Shown: piece after piece, positions 35,228 through 48,114 of the stretch | Layout of the letters: each line of letters starts with the position of its first letter | Position numbering within the stretch: position 1 is the first letter of the stretch | Assembly: GCF_050003625.1 (NCBI RefSeq) | Contig: NC_134398.1 | Location: 20,906,997 to 20,970,996 of the forward strand | Direction: 5' to 3' | DNA: 64,000 bases | DNA from: Haematobia irritans | Lineage: Eukaryota; Arthropoda; Insecta; Diptera; Muscidae | The notes under the pieces: model-generated | What the model was told of the DNA's origin: nothing | The model's database searches: none | The model's input: only the letters and a program-made list of their open reading frames with translations | Made by a program: the position numbers and the translations under genes

Positions 35228-35548
35228 GGTTAGGTGGCAGCCCGATGTATCAGGCTCACTTTGACTATTCAGTCCATTGTGCACATTGGTGAACTTCTCT
35301 CTTATCACTGAGTGCTGCCCGATTCCATGTTAAGCTGAATGACAAGGGACCTCCTTTTTATAGCCGAGTCCGAACGGCGTTCCACATTGCAGTGAAACCA
35401 CTTAGAGAAGCTTTGAAACCCTCGGAAATGTCACCAGCAGGTGGGATAATCCACCGCTGAAAAACTTTTTGGTGTTTGGTCGAAGCTGGAATCGAACCCA
35501 CGACCTTGTATACGCAAGGCGGGCATGCTAACCATTGCACCACAGTGG
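35228..35548 (-). mobile_element. tRNA-derived SINE inserted in the LINE, with target duplication
   Basis: A full-length minus-strand copy of the SINE at 29.8 kb. The B box complement is near 35490 (GGAATCGAACCC), the A box complement near 35530 (CCATTGCACCA) and the tail GGTTAGGTTAGG is at the left. CTCCAGGGTTA flanks it on both sides (35217-35227 and 35549-35559), an 11-bp target duplication typical of LINE-mediated insertion. LINE sequence resumes in register on the other side, so the SINE is younger than the LINE. Confidence 0.9.
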
Positions 35549-35659
35549 CTCCAGGGTTATTCGATAACCTTTCGGTTGAAAACCCCAGCGCATTTTTTTC
35601 GGCTCAGAACCGTCACGTCGTCAATGGTGACTAAGATCATCTCTACTGTTAACCACAAC

Positions 35660-36210
35660 TAACCTGTGGTACATTGCTTGAGGTGCTCTAACCATAGACT
35701 CTGCTTGTGGTCGTCGACAATCTTACCAATCTCTGGATTCAGTTCCCTGATTCTTGGATCGCTGTTGATGGTATTGGTAACCTCGGTTGGCGTGTGTCGC
35801 TGGCTTGGATTGTTTGATGTGCTCTAACCATAGGCTCTGCTTGTGGTCGTCGACTATCTTACCAATCTCTGGATTCAGTTCCCTGATTCTTGGATTGCTG
35901 TTGATGGTATTGGTAACTTCGGTTGGCGTGTGTCCCTGGCTTGGATACCATGGAGGCGATGAATGGCTCTCCCTTTCGCTCTATCAACCGGGATACTAAA
36001 CAAACTGTTTGTTGAAAAACCTAGGGCATTTTTTCCGTCACATCGCCAAAGGTGACTAAGATCTTATCACCTATTATAGCGGGGTTAGAGAAGGCTCTAC
36101 TGTTGACCACAAGTTGCATGTGTCACATTGCTTCAGGTGCTCTAACCATGTGTTCTGCTTGTTCTCGTCGACTATCTTACCAATCTCTAGATTCAATCCC
36201 CTGATTCTTG
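35660..36210 (-). repeat. Internal duplications of the LINE linker region
   Basis: The segment 'tctgcttgtggtcgtcgac' with 'ctctggattcagttccctga' recurs near 35700, 35840 and, more diverged, 36150. The same linker part of the LINE has been copied in tandem. Confidence 0.8.
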
Positions 36211-36215
36211 GATCA

Positions 36216-36929
36216 GCAGGTTTAAATATACAGCGTTCATAACACGTTTAGAGTCTAATTAAACGATGTAAGTTTAAAAATTAAATTCAAACTACACTAA
36301 TTTGTCAAGAATCGTTGTTAAAGATTTCATTTACGTTCTCATGAATTCATGTTTAATTTATTGTTTCTACACTATTCCCCAAAAGCAATGTAGATATAAA
36401 AACTTAATATTATTTTAAATTACATTTGAGACATGCATTACGAATTAAGGAAGGAAGGAAGGAAGAGACCAGATAAAATTCCCTAAACTCCCTGTATTCA
36501 TGAAAATGAGCAATCGTCATTTACTAAACTCTCATCTCATTCGAACGAAGAACATGATGGACATGTTGGACACAATGTTGCTACCACTACATTAAGTTCG
36601 TTTTTTTTTTTGTGTTGAAGATAATGCCTCATGCTGTAACATGCTCCTCATTGTGGTGACAATGATGGTGTTGATAGTGCAAGGACCATAAATGACAACA
36701 TGAAAATGTTGTAAAAATGATTTTTTATGATTTCACAGGATTTCGTTCACTTCTGGAAATGTCATTGCGAAGTTGCTTCACTGCAATGGGTACATGACCA
36801 TACAAATCATCACGATTTTCTTAAATTAAAATAGAAATTCGTGCAAGGACTTCTTGTGGTCTTTGTGTTCTAGGAAATAAAATCATTTTGGAGACAAGGA
36901 TGGAAACACAAAACAAAATGAAATTAATT
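36216..36929. other. Low-repeat island, no gene recognised
   Basis: About 0.7 kb. It contains a short GGAA repeat (36448-36465) and nothing else I can assign. Confidence 0.45.
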
Positions 36930-39000
<2,071 letters not shown>

Positions 39001-39185
39001 TATTTCCATAGAAATTTATGATAATATGGTATTATGGGGAAGTAAAGAAGTGGATATTAAGTTTCCAAAAATATGGACAATTATAAAATGCAATGTCAAA
39101 GACAACTTAGAATAAGATGGATAATTACACTCCCTCTCAAAAAATTATTTATTGAAAAATTAAATAACGATTTTTCTATCTTCCA

Positions 39186-39264
39186 TAAAAATAAAACAAC
39201 TAAAGACAGTCTAAATTGGAGCGAGGCTGACTAAATTACACCCACTTTGTTAATGAAAATTTTC
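39186..39264 (+). mobile_element. Degenerate family B 5' fragment
   Basis: 'aaacaactaaagacagtcta' with 'gaggctgactaaattacac' and 'cactttg' resembles the first 80 bp of family B with many substitutions. Confidence 0.55.
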
Positions 39265-39880
39265 TATCAAAATAAAATTTTGAAAAATTTTTTTATAGAA
39301 ATAAAATTTTGATAAATTTTTCTATAGAAATAAAATTTTGCCACAAAAATCTATACAAAAAAAATTTTGACAAACTTTTTCTATAGAAATAAAACTTTGA
39401 CAAAATTTTCTATAGAAATGAAATTTAGACAAAATTTTCTATAGAAGTGAAATCTTGACAAAATTTTCTATAGAAATAAAACTTGGACAAAATTTTGAAA
39501 AAATTTTCTATAGAAAAACAATTTTCTATAGAAAATCAATAGAAATAAAATGTTGAAAAAAATTTTGTAGAAATAAAATTTTGATAAAATTTTCTATAGA
39601 CATAAAATTTTGACAATGTTTTCGATAGAAATACAAATTTGCCAAATTTTCTAAAGAAAAAAATTTAAACAAAATTTTCTTTATTTAGATATAAAATTTT
39701 GCAAACATTTTCTATAGATATAAAATTTGGAGAAAACTTTCTATAGAAAAAAAAATTTACAAAATTTTATATAGAAATAAAATTTTGCAAAAATTTTCTA
39801 TAGATATAAAATTTTGACAACATTTCTTATGAAATAAAATTTTGACAAAATTTTCTATAGAAATAAAACTTTATTAATGT
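39265..39880 (-). repeat. 29-bp tandem array
   Basis: About 21 minus-oriented units running into the first F unit of the cluster at 39.9 kb. Confidence 0.92.
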
Positions 39881-40026
39881 TTGTTTGTTATTGTTGGTTT
39901 CCCTTCAATCGTTATTGTTATTTTTGATCTCAGCTTAAAACCATGCATTGACTAAACTACAAGTGTAGCTTAACCAACAGAGGGAAAAGTATGCTTGTCA
40001 AATTTATTTGCGCAAAGCCCTATAGA

Positions 40027-40095
40027 CTGCAAGATGGTTGGATGTACAGCTGTTTCGGAATTACCACATTCCTCATCAGCATCCTCTACTTGCAG
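40027..40095 (-). ncRNA. Hammerhead ribozyme, intact (tandem unit 1)
   Basis: Type I fold on minus. Outer stem I is CTGCAAG/CTTGCAG, separated by an internal loop from inner stem I GGATG/CATCC; the core CTGATGA follows. Stem II is GGAAT/ATTCC with loop GTGGTA, then GAAA, then the short stem III ACA/TGT. The cleavage triplet is GTA, allowed by the NUH rule. Predicted self-cleavage lies between 40045 and 40044. All core residues of the family are present, and the stem I internal loop could make the usual contact with loop II. The RNA would cut itself during or after transcription of F. Confidence 0.93.
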
Positions 40096-40452
40096 CAAAA
40101 CTATCAACCAATTATCAGAATAAATTCGGGTAATTCACTCAACCCAACGTGAAATACACTTGAACCTTCCGAAAAAGGGTTTAATAGTCGGCTACTGCCT
40201 AAACAAATTTGCCAGCATATCTCTTTTCCTTTGCCAAACTCAAATCATCGATTTGTATTTAGTTGGCTGGGTTTGTTTTGAGCGTGCTTCCTCTATCTTC
40301 ATTCGTTTTGTTTGTTATTGTTGGCTTCTCTTCAATCGTTATTGTTATTTTTGATCTCAGCTTAAAATCATGCATTGACTAAACTACAAGTGTAGCTTAA
40401 CCAATAGAGGAAAAGTAGGCTTGTCAAATTTATTTGCGCAAAGCCCTATAGA

Positions 40453-40521
40453 CTGCAACATGGTTGGATGTACAGCTGTTTCGGAATTACCACATTCCTC
40501 ATCAGCATCCTCTACTTGCAG
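40453..40521 (-). ncRNA. Hammerhead ribozyme, intact (tandem unit 2)
   Basis: Same sequence as the neighbouring ribozyme except that the last pair of outer stem I is lost (CTGCAAG against GTTGCAG). Core, stems II and III and the GTA triplet are intact. Predicted cleavage is between 40471 and 40470, exactly 426 nt from that of unit 1, so one transcript through both would release a 426-nt RNA. Confidence 0.93.
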
Positions 40522-40625
40522 CAAAACTATCAACCAATTATCAGAATAAATTCGGAATTCAATGTAGTTCACTTTGGGTTGAGTGAATTACCCGAATTTA
40601 TTCTGATAATTGGTTGATAGTTTTG

Positions 40626-40694
40626 CTGCAAGTAGTGGATGCTGATGAGGAATGTGGTAATTCCGAAACATCTGTACATCCAACCATCTTGCAG
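40626..40694 (+). ncRNA. Hammerhead ribozyme, intact, inverted copy
   Basis: Plus-strand copy with CTGCAAG/CTTGCAG, GGATG/CATCC, CTGATGA, GGAAT/ATTCC and GAAA all present. Stem III is ACA/TGT with loop TC instead of GC. Triplet GTA. Confidence 0.92.
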
Positions 40695-40790
40695 TCTATA
40701 TGCTTTGCCCAAATAAATTTGACGAGCTTGTAGTTAGTCAATGCATGGTTTTAAGCAGAGATCAAAAACAACAATAACGAAATAAAACTT

Positions 40791-41595
40791 TGACAAAATT
40801 TCCTACAGAAGTAAAATTTTGACAAAATTTTCCATAGAAATAAAATTTTGCACAAATCTTTTGTAAATACAAAATTTTGCAAATTTTTTTCTACACAAAT
40901 AAAATTTTAACAAGATTTTCTATAGATAAGAAATTTTGCAAAAATTTTCTATAAATATAAAATTTTGCAAAAATTTTCTACAGAAATAAAATTTTGACAA
41001 AATTTTCTATAGAAATAAAATTTTGCAACAATTTTCCATTGATGTAAAATTTTGTAAAAATTTTCTATAGAAATAAGATGTTCACAAAGTTTTCTGTTGA
41101 AATAAAATTTTGCAAGAATTTACGATAGAAATGCAATTTTGACAAAATTTACGATAGATATTAAATTTTGCAAAAATTTTCTATAGAAATAAAATTTTGC
41201 AAAAATTTTCTATAGAAATAAAATTTTGACAAGATTTTCTATAGAAATAAAAATTTGACTAAATTTTCTGTAGAAAGAAAATTTTGGCAATGTTTTCGAT
41301 AGAAATAAAAATTTTACAACATTTTCTAAAGAAAAAAAATTTAAACAAAATTTGCTTTATTTATTATATTTATAAATTTTTGCAATATATATTTTCTTTA
41401 GATATAAAATTCTGAGTAAAAAAAATTGACGAAATTTTCTATAGAAATAAAATTTTGATAAAATTTTCTATAGAAATACAAATTTGAGAAAATTCTCTAC
41501 AGAAATAAATTTTGAAAAATTTTTTTTTTTGGAAATAAAATACAATTTTGAGAAAATTTTCAATAGAAATAAATTTTGTAGAAATAAAATATTGT
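40791..41595 (-). repeat. 29-bp tandem array
   Basis: About 27 minus-oriented units, many with the variant TTTTGCAAAAATTTT in which the GAC centre is lost. Confidence 0.92.
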
Positions 41596-41599
41596 TTTT

Positions 41600-42686
41600 A
41601 TTTATACACTTCACCACTACTGTGGTACATGATATAATACGTGTGTGTGCATTTGTATGTAACGCCAAGAAATAGTAGTCATATACCGATCTTTTAGTAT
41701 ACCGATCGTCTTAGAATTAAATTCTGAGTCGATTTAGCGATGTCTGTCAGTCTGTATATGTAATTTTGTGTGCAAAGTACAGATCGCAGTTTAAGTCCGA
41801 TCATCCTCAAATTTAGCACAGAGTTTTACTCAAAAACAATCGCTACTGATTTTGAAAAATCGGTTCAGATTTAGATATAGGTGCCATATATATTCATCAC
41901 CGATCTGGTCATAATTGACGTATTTATCGACGCATTTTCTCAAAATTTCGTGCAGGCAAATGTTTTGGGGCTTTCGTGAGATATTGAAAACATCAGCCAA
42001 ATCGGTTCTGATTTAGATATAGCTCCCATATATATCTTTTGTCCGATTTGCACTTATATGGGCTCAAAAGCCAGGGTTTTGCCCTGAGTTGCTTCAAATT
42101 TTGCATAACAAATACGCCCAATAGTATCGGTAAGTGTGCCAAATTTGGTTAAAATCGGTTCAGATTTTGATATAGCTCCATTATATATCTTTCGTCCGAT
42201 TTGCACTTACATGGCTTCAAAAGCCAGAGTTTTGCCCTAATTTCCTTAAAATTGTGCACAAGGAATACGTTTAATAGTATCATTAAGTGTGCCAAATTTG
42301 GCTTAAATCGGTTCAGATTTAGATATAGCTTCCATATATATCTTTCGCCCGATTGACACCGGAGGCCAAAACTATTCTCCCATTTACGTTTTTTGCTGAA
42401 ATAGGCGGATTATTATTGTAACTATGCATGCCAAATTTGGTCAAAATTAGTTCGTGTTTAGATATAGCTCCCATATATATGTACGTCAGAGTATTTTAGA
42501 CCCATTTTCAATGGGAGTTTCTTCCAATTGACAGTTTCCACAAAGAATACATTTAATATGCTATTTAAGTGTGTCATCTTGATCTAACATGGCCAAATTA
42601 CCCACATTTTACACAAAATTCTGTGATGAATTTCCCACATCGTAGTCATATCCTACACGCTGTAATGCCAAACAAACCACAGAACA
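41600..42686 (-). mobile_element. Family B element, 5'-truncated
   Basis: The 3' hairpin region is at the left ('cttcaccactactgtggtac', then 'gtcgatttagcgatgtctgt'). Monomers with the ~153-bp period follow (TAGCTCCCATATATATCTTT boxes near 42020, 42180 and 42330). It stops abruptly at 42686, where module F sequence starts, so its 5' region is lost. Confidence 0.82.
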
Positions 42687-42880
42687 GTTTTGCTGCAAAT
42701 AGGGGATGCTGATGAGGAATGTGGTAATTCCGAAACGTGCGTCCATCCAACCATATTGCAGTCTATAGGGCTTTGCCCAAATAAATTTGAAAAACAATAT
42801 TTTCCTCTGTTGGTTAAGCTACTTATGTAGTTTAGTCAACGCAATGTTTTTTTAAGCTGAGATCAAAACAACAAATATAA
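42687..42880 (+). mobile_element. Module F partial copy with hammerhead
   Basis: Begins within F just upstream of the ribozyme (GTTTTGCTGC) and runs to the A/C-rich end near 42878, followed by a short minus array. Confidence 0.85.
42693..42761 (+). ncRNA. Hammerhead ribozyme, intact core, GTC type
   Basis: Core CTGATGA, stem II GGAAT/ATTCC, GAAA and stem III ACG/CGT with a GTC cleavage triplet, then inner stem I CATCC pairing GGATG. The pair next to the internal loop in outer stem I is lost (A opposite A). Predicted cleavage is just before 42744. Confidence 0.92.
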
Positions 42881-43000
42881 AATAAAATGTTGACAAAATT
42901 TTCTATAGAAATAAAATTTTGACAAAAATTCCTATAGAAAAAAAGATTTTCTATGGAAATGAAATTTTTACAAATTTTTCTATAGAAATAAAATTATGAT
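42881..43000 (-). repeat. Short 29-bp array
   Basis: About four minus-oriented units between the F copy and a low-repeat island. Confidence 0.85.
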
Positions 43001-44570
43001 GAAATGATAACCACCTGTGGGTTTCCAGCCAAATTAAAAGCAGTCACACTATCACGCTTGAATTCCATTATAATAAACTTCATTTCTGAATGCATCATGC
43101 TCTATCACAGTTGTCGAGAGTTTTATAAGAATAGCAACATGAAAAGGTGGCAATACATCTCAATCACATTGTAGTGATTTTTTTCTTATGGCCACATATC
43201 TAGTCCATACCATCCTCAGGTTCTTTCCCACAATTCTTAAGAGTTGTACCAAAAAATAATTGTAGCCCCCTAAAGTATACTTCATTTTTAATATTATTTA
43301 TATTTTTTCCCTCTACATAGATATTGTATCATATGCTCCAACTTTTCTTTTAGGAAAAAGTAATTTTCAATAATATTACCAGCTTATTTTGCACCTCATT
43401 GCCATGGAAAAGTAACTGAGTATAATGTATAAATAATTTATATCTTGAATAAAATTAACTTTTTCCATGGCAATCATAATTCATTGAACACAATTTTTTG
43501 TTTGCTCTCGGTCTCTGCTTTGCCAACCAATATTTTTCGCTTCATGTCATCTTAAGCGAGAAGAAAATGAAAAACGACAACTTACCATTAGAGGACTTAT
43601 AGGAAAAACTATTTATTTATGCAAAGCACATTGACATTATGGTCTGAGCTCTGTATATGGAAGTCTTACAGTAAGAGTTTTCTTTTTTCTCAGCCATATC
43701 TAGATTTTGATACGTTTTTTTTTCAGATTCTCTTTTGCCAATTTTCATTTGGTTATGGTCCAAGGAAAAACCAACATTTTATTAACACTTAGCTATAGAG
43801 CGAGATAGAGAAAGCAAGAACAATTTCCAACTTAAAGAGCAGGAAAAAAATGTGTAGCATATTTTCAGGGGCCCACAGAATGACGAAAGTAATGTAACCT
43901 CATAGAGTTTTTTTTAAATGCTGGAGTTTTTAGAATTATGGGTAGAAGGGATAATAAGGCGCACCTGAATGTTGGTACACAAGGTGACATTTTCTCCTGC
44001 GCCACCTGTCTATGTCAGAAAATTTCTTCATTTCTTTTTTCCCTCTCTTAATATTTACATATTTATTCATAAGCAAATAACCACCTACCTATATAGAAAA
44101 ACTCATAAATTTTATTATAAATGTCTGAGTAGCAGCAGTCAAAGCAAAAAAAAATATGTTTATGGAAACTCAAAAATTTCCTAGAGAGTGAGATATTTTC
44201 TTGGTATTTGGTTGGGTTTTATATTATTCGGAACTGTAATGGTTTTGGCCTTGTTCTGTTTTGTAAATTTTTTTTCCTGTTGAGGCTAATACCCCAAAAA
44301 TCTTGTGGTAAGTCCAAAAAAACTTTAATGTTTACTACGGTGATTAAATATAAGTTTTCTATTATTCAAAAAAATTAAAAATTAGTTTTCGGTATTTGTC
44401 CAAAATCGGTAACCCAGTAACAAAAGAGATCAATAACGATAACGAAAAATAAGTAACGATCGTCTCAGCATTTGTATATCAACATTTTGGATACCATCTG
44501 AAACAGGTTAGATTTTTTTACTGTTTGGTGATTGGTATAATTTTTGATGTTTGGCACAATTTCAATTTTG
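43001..44570. other. Low-repeat island, no gene recognised
   Basis: About 1.57 kb. At 43017-43075 a short block (GTGGGTTTCCAGCCAAATT to GCTTGAATTCCAT) recurs diverged at 54390-54440, so it is a minor dispersed repeat. The rest is ordinary AT-rich sequence; the 71-codon ORF at 43969 has no recognisable domain. Confidence 0.5.
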
Positions 44571-45234
44571 TTATAGAAAAAAAATATTACAAAATTTTAT
44601 ATTGAAATAAAATTTTGTCAAAATTTTGTAAAGAACTAACATTTTGACAAAATTTTGTATAGGAATAAAATTTTGACAAAATTTTTTAGAGAAATAAAAA
44701 TTTGTATAGAAAAAAAAAATTTGACAAAATTTTCTCTAGAAAAAAAATATGACAAAATTCTCTAGAAAAAAAATTGGGACAAAATTTTCTATAGAAGTAT
44801 ACATTTGACAAAATTTTCTCTAAAAATAAAATTTTCTCTAGAAATAAAATTACGACAAAATTTTCTATAGAAATAAAAATTTGACAAAATGTTTTGACAA
44901 ATTTTTCTATAGAAACAAAATTTTCTATAGAAGCAAAATTTTGACAAAATTATATATAGAAATAAAATTTTTTGTAGAAATAAAATTTTGACAAAACTTC
45001 CTTTAGAAATAAAATTTTGATAAAACTTTCTTTAGAAATAAAATTTTGACAAAATTTTCTATTGAAATAAAATTTTGACAAATTTTTGTAAAGAAATAAA
45101 ATTTTTCAAAAATTTACTAAAGAAATAAATATTTGAGAAAATTTTTAAGAACATTTTCTGTAGAAATAAAATTTTGACAAAATTTTCTATAGAAATAAAT
45201 TTTTGACAAGCTTTTGACAAAGTTTTCTACAGAA
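44571..45234 (-). repeat. 29-bp tandem array
   Basis: Minus-oriented units, several with TCTCTAG or TCTTTAG in place of TCTATAG. The array is interrupted by the family B element that begins at 45235 and resumes after it. Confidence 0.92.
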
Positions 45235-45517
45235 AAACAAGTAAGTAAAGTCTAAAGTCGGGCGGAGCCGACTATATTATACCCTTCACCACTATGTAGA
45301 CAAACATTTGTGTTACCATCCCAACTACTTAAAATTTGCTGGGAGCTATATAAAGGTTTGCATTTCCAGATACAAATACTTTTAATGGAAACAATTTTTT
45401 GTACTTCTAAAAAAACTCTAGAATTAAAATTTAAATCGGCTAACGCCCTGGGATGAAACACAATGTTAGTAAAAAATATGGGAAATATGAAGCGAGAGAA
45501 ATTTTAATGCAATTGTA

Positions 45518-45973
45518 CACCCTCAAAAAAAAATCGCTTCTCTAACATATGTTCCAAACATATTTTGCAAACAACATACAAGCGGTTTCACAGAAATTGC
45601 TCTCATTTCATTCTCTCGCTGTGTTATGTTGATATCTTTTTATTCAACCCTCCCGGTTTCCATCTCTATTTCTCTCTCTATACTAACTCTCTCTCTCTCT
45701 CTCTGTCGCTCTCTGAATAAAGTATACCAACATATATATGTTTACTCGAAATTTGTAAATTTATATATGTTTACATTCACACATATTATTTTTATGAAAT
45801 ATTCATGCCCCAAACATAATATATTCTAACATATTAACATATGTGTCCCAAACATTTTGTGTTAGTTTAGGAACATTACATGTTTGCACTTAAATGTATT
45901 GTGTTTAAAAATTGTGCCCGAAACACATTTTGTTTATATCGGAACATATGAAAAACATATTTTTCTAACAGTG
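45518..45973. mobile_element. Element K, TA-flanked non-autonomous element
   Basis: A 456-bp block bounded by TA on both sides (45516-45517 and 45974-45975). It begins CACCCTCAAAAAAAAATCGC, and its other end read on minus begins CACTGTTAGAAAAATATG. The interior repeats 'catatgtt' and 'aaacatat' motifs and has a CT run (45682-45705). Excision with one TA restores the family B sequence as seen in the related copy at 55.3 kb. A Tc1/mariner-type MITE is likely. Confidence 0.78.
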
Positions 45974-47433
45974 TACAAAAGAGATTTATGATTTTTCAGG
46001 CGATACATATGTATTCGAGATATAGGACAATTAGAGTAATATTTACAATTTTTGCTACTCAGCAGTGGCGATTTTACAAGGATATTGGTTAGATCTCGCC
46101 AAGATATGTGGTCAAGTGTGGGTTGTGATATATTATTTGGTCTAGTCGTGCGACTTGGAGCCTTATGTAAAACTCATCCGTTCTGTGGAAATTTTGGCAT
46201 TGCAGTGTGTAGGATATGGCTAAGATATGGGGAAATCATCACAGAATTTTGTGTACAGTGTGAGAACTTTTGCCATATTTGTATTCTCTGAGGAAACTAT
46301 CCAGTCAATTGGAGGAAAATCCCATTGAAAATGGGTCTAAAATATGAAACAGTCGACCATATTTCACCAACTCTGATGTACGTATATATGGGAGCTATAT
46401 ACAATCTGAACAATTTTGACTAAATTTGACATGCATAGTTAGAATAACAATTCTGCTATCTATGCGAAATTTCACGCAAATGGGAGTATAACTTTGGCCC
46501 CCCTGGTCATATGAGTGCAACTCGGACGGGAGATATATATGGGTGCCTTATCTAAATCTGAACCGATTTCAACCAAATTTGCCACAATTACCTATACTAC
46601 TAAACGTACTCTTTGTGCGAAATTTGAAGCAAATCACGGCAAAACCCTGGATTTTGAGGCCATATAATTTCAAATCGGACGAAATATATATATGGGAGCT
46701 ATATCTAAATCTGAATCGATTTTGACCATATTTGGCACATACAATAGTATCGTTAAATGTACCGCTTGTGCAAAATTTGAAGTAAGTCAGGGCAAAACTC
46801 TGCCTTTTGAGACCATATAAGTCCAAATCGGGCGAGAGATATATATGTGAGCTATATCTAAATCTGAACCGATTTTAACAAAATTTGACACACTTAAAGA
46901 TACTATTAAACGTACCCCTTGTGCAAAATTTGAAGCAAATCACGGCAAAACTCTGGCTTTTGTGGCCATATAAGTTCAAATCGGACGAAAGATATATATG
47001 GGAGCTATATCTAAATTTGAACCGATTTCAATCAAATTTACCAAGCATTAGTAGAATGTCAATTCTACCCTCTGTGCAAAATTTCACGAAGATCGGTTGT
47101 AAACTTTGGCCTCTGTGGTCATATGAGTCTAAATCGGACGAAAGATATATATGGTAGCTATATCTAAATCTGAACCGATTTGGCTGATATTTTGCAAGAT
47201 TTTCGAGATTCATAAAATATTTGGATGTACGGTATTTCAAGAAAATCGGTTGATAAACACGCTAACTATGACCACATCGGGGATAAATATATATGGCAGC
47301 TATATCTAAATCTGAACCGATTTTTTCCAAAACCAATAGCGATTGTCTTTGTCCCAAGAAACGGCCCTATGCCAAATTTGAGGACGATCGGACTTAAATT
47401 GCGAGCTGTACTTTGTGCACAAAATTACATATA

Positions 47434-47440
47434 CAGACAG

Positions 47441-47486
<46 letters not shown>

Positions 47487-47492
47487 GGACAT
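47434..47492 (+). repeat. (ACAG)n tract at the family B 3' region
   Basis: About 13 tetranucleotide steps of ACAG with a few ACGG. Every A and B copy has a shorter version at the same place, so it is an expansion of an element-internal motif. Confidence 0.92.
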
Positions 47493-47630
47493 CGCTAAAT
47501 CGACTCAGAATTTAATTCTAAGCCGATCGGTATACTAAAAGATGGGTCTATGACAATTATTTCTTAGCGTTACATACAAATGCACAAACCTATTATACCC
47601 TGTACCACAGTAGTGGTGAAGGGTATAAAA

Positions 47631-48002
47631 AATTAACAAAATTTCCTACAGAAATAAAATTTTTTATAGAAGTAAAATGTTGACAAAATTTTGTGTAGAA
47701 ATAAAATTTTGAGAAAACCTTCTATAGGAATAAAATGTTGACAAAATTTTCTATAGATACAACGTTTTGACAAAAGTTTCTATAGAAATAAAATTTTGGC
47801 AAAACTTTCTATAGAAATAAAATTTTGGCAAAAGTTTCTATAGAAATAAAATTTTGACCAAATTTTCTATAGAAATAAAATTTTGACAAAATTTCTTACA
47901 GAAATAAAATTTTGAAAAAAAAATTTCAATAGAAATAAAATTTTATGAAAATTTTCTATAGAAATAAAATTTTGACAAAATTTTCTATAGAAATAAAATT
48001 TT
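47631..48002 (-). repeat. 29-bp array leading into module F
   Basis: About 12 minus-oriented units. The last reads GAAATAAAATTTTGTTGTTG and passes straight into the F end, the recurring junction. Confidence 0.92.
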
Positions 48003-48114
48003 GTTGTTGTTTTTTATTGCAGCTTAAAACCATACATTGACTGAACTACAAGTGTAGCTTAACCAACAGAGGAAAAGAATGTTTGTCAAATTTATTTGGG
48101 CAAAGCCCTATAGA

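Larger units (their letters stand above)
33484..36215 (-). pseudogene. Non-LTR retrotransposon (LINE) remnant, reverse transcriptase
   Basis: Read on minus, an endonuclease-RT linker and the RT domain of a jockey-like LINE can be followed in pieces. They are ELNPEIGKIVDDHKQSLW (repeated, near 35710 and 35870), KVLGPDGISMLMLKNLG (about 34830), RFISFFSPVAKIIEALL (about 34630), VALDLSKVFDTVNH (catalytic Asp, about 34490), FTDD in place of the usual YADD (34223-34234) and LLAGSPWGADKETLLATYKA (about 34010). Frameshifts and stops separate the pieces, including a stop just before FTDD. Several parts are tandemly duplicated and a SINE is inserted. The enzyme would have copied element RNA into genomic DNA; this copy is dead. 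The clade assignment is tentative. Confidence 0.88.
39882..40790. mobile_element. F cluster: tandem dimer plus inverted copy with three hammerheads
   Basis: Two F units lie head to tail on minus (39882-40307 and 40308-40558, the second partial) with a 426-427-bp period, followed by a partial F on plus (40559-40790). Each carries an intact hammerhead ribozyme. F has no ORF of substance. Landmarks on the ribozyme strand are 'gaggaagcacgctcaaaac', a 'tttggcaaaggaaaagagat' box, the ribozyme, GGGCTTTGCCC, GGTTAAGCTACACTTGTAG and an A/C-rich end. Direct repeats each holding a type I hammerhead are the organisation of animal retrozymes and hammerhead satellites; mobilisation by an unrelated retroelement in trans is inferred. 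Confidence 0.88.
45235..47630 (+). mobile_element. Family B element, near full length
   Basis: 5' end AAACAAGTAAGTAAAGTCTA, GGGCGGAGCCGAC, then TATACCCTTCACCACTA; 3' end ACCACAGTAGTGGTGAAGGG and TATAAAAA. The 5' and 3' boxes are inverted copies (CCCTTCACCACTA), matching each other rather than those of the copy at 23.8 kb. The core has 153-bp-type monomers. A 456-bp element K lies near the 5' end. The whole element sits within a 29-bp array. Confidence 0.87.
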
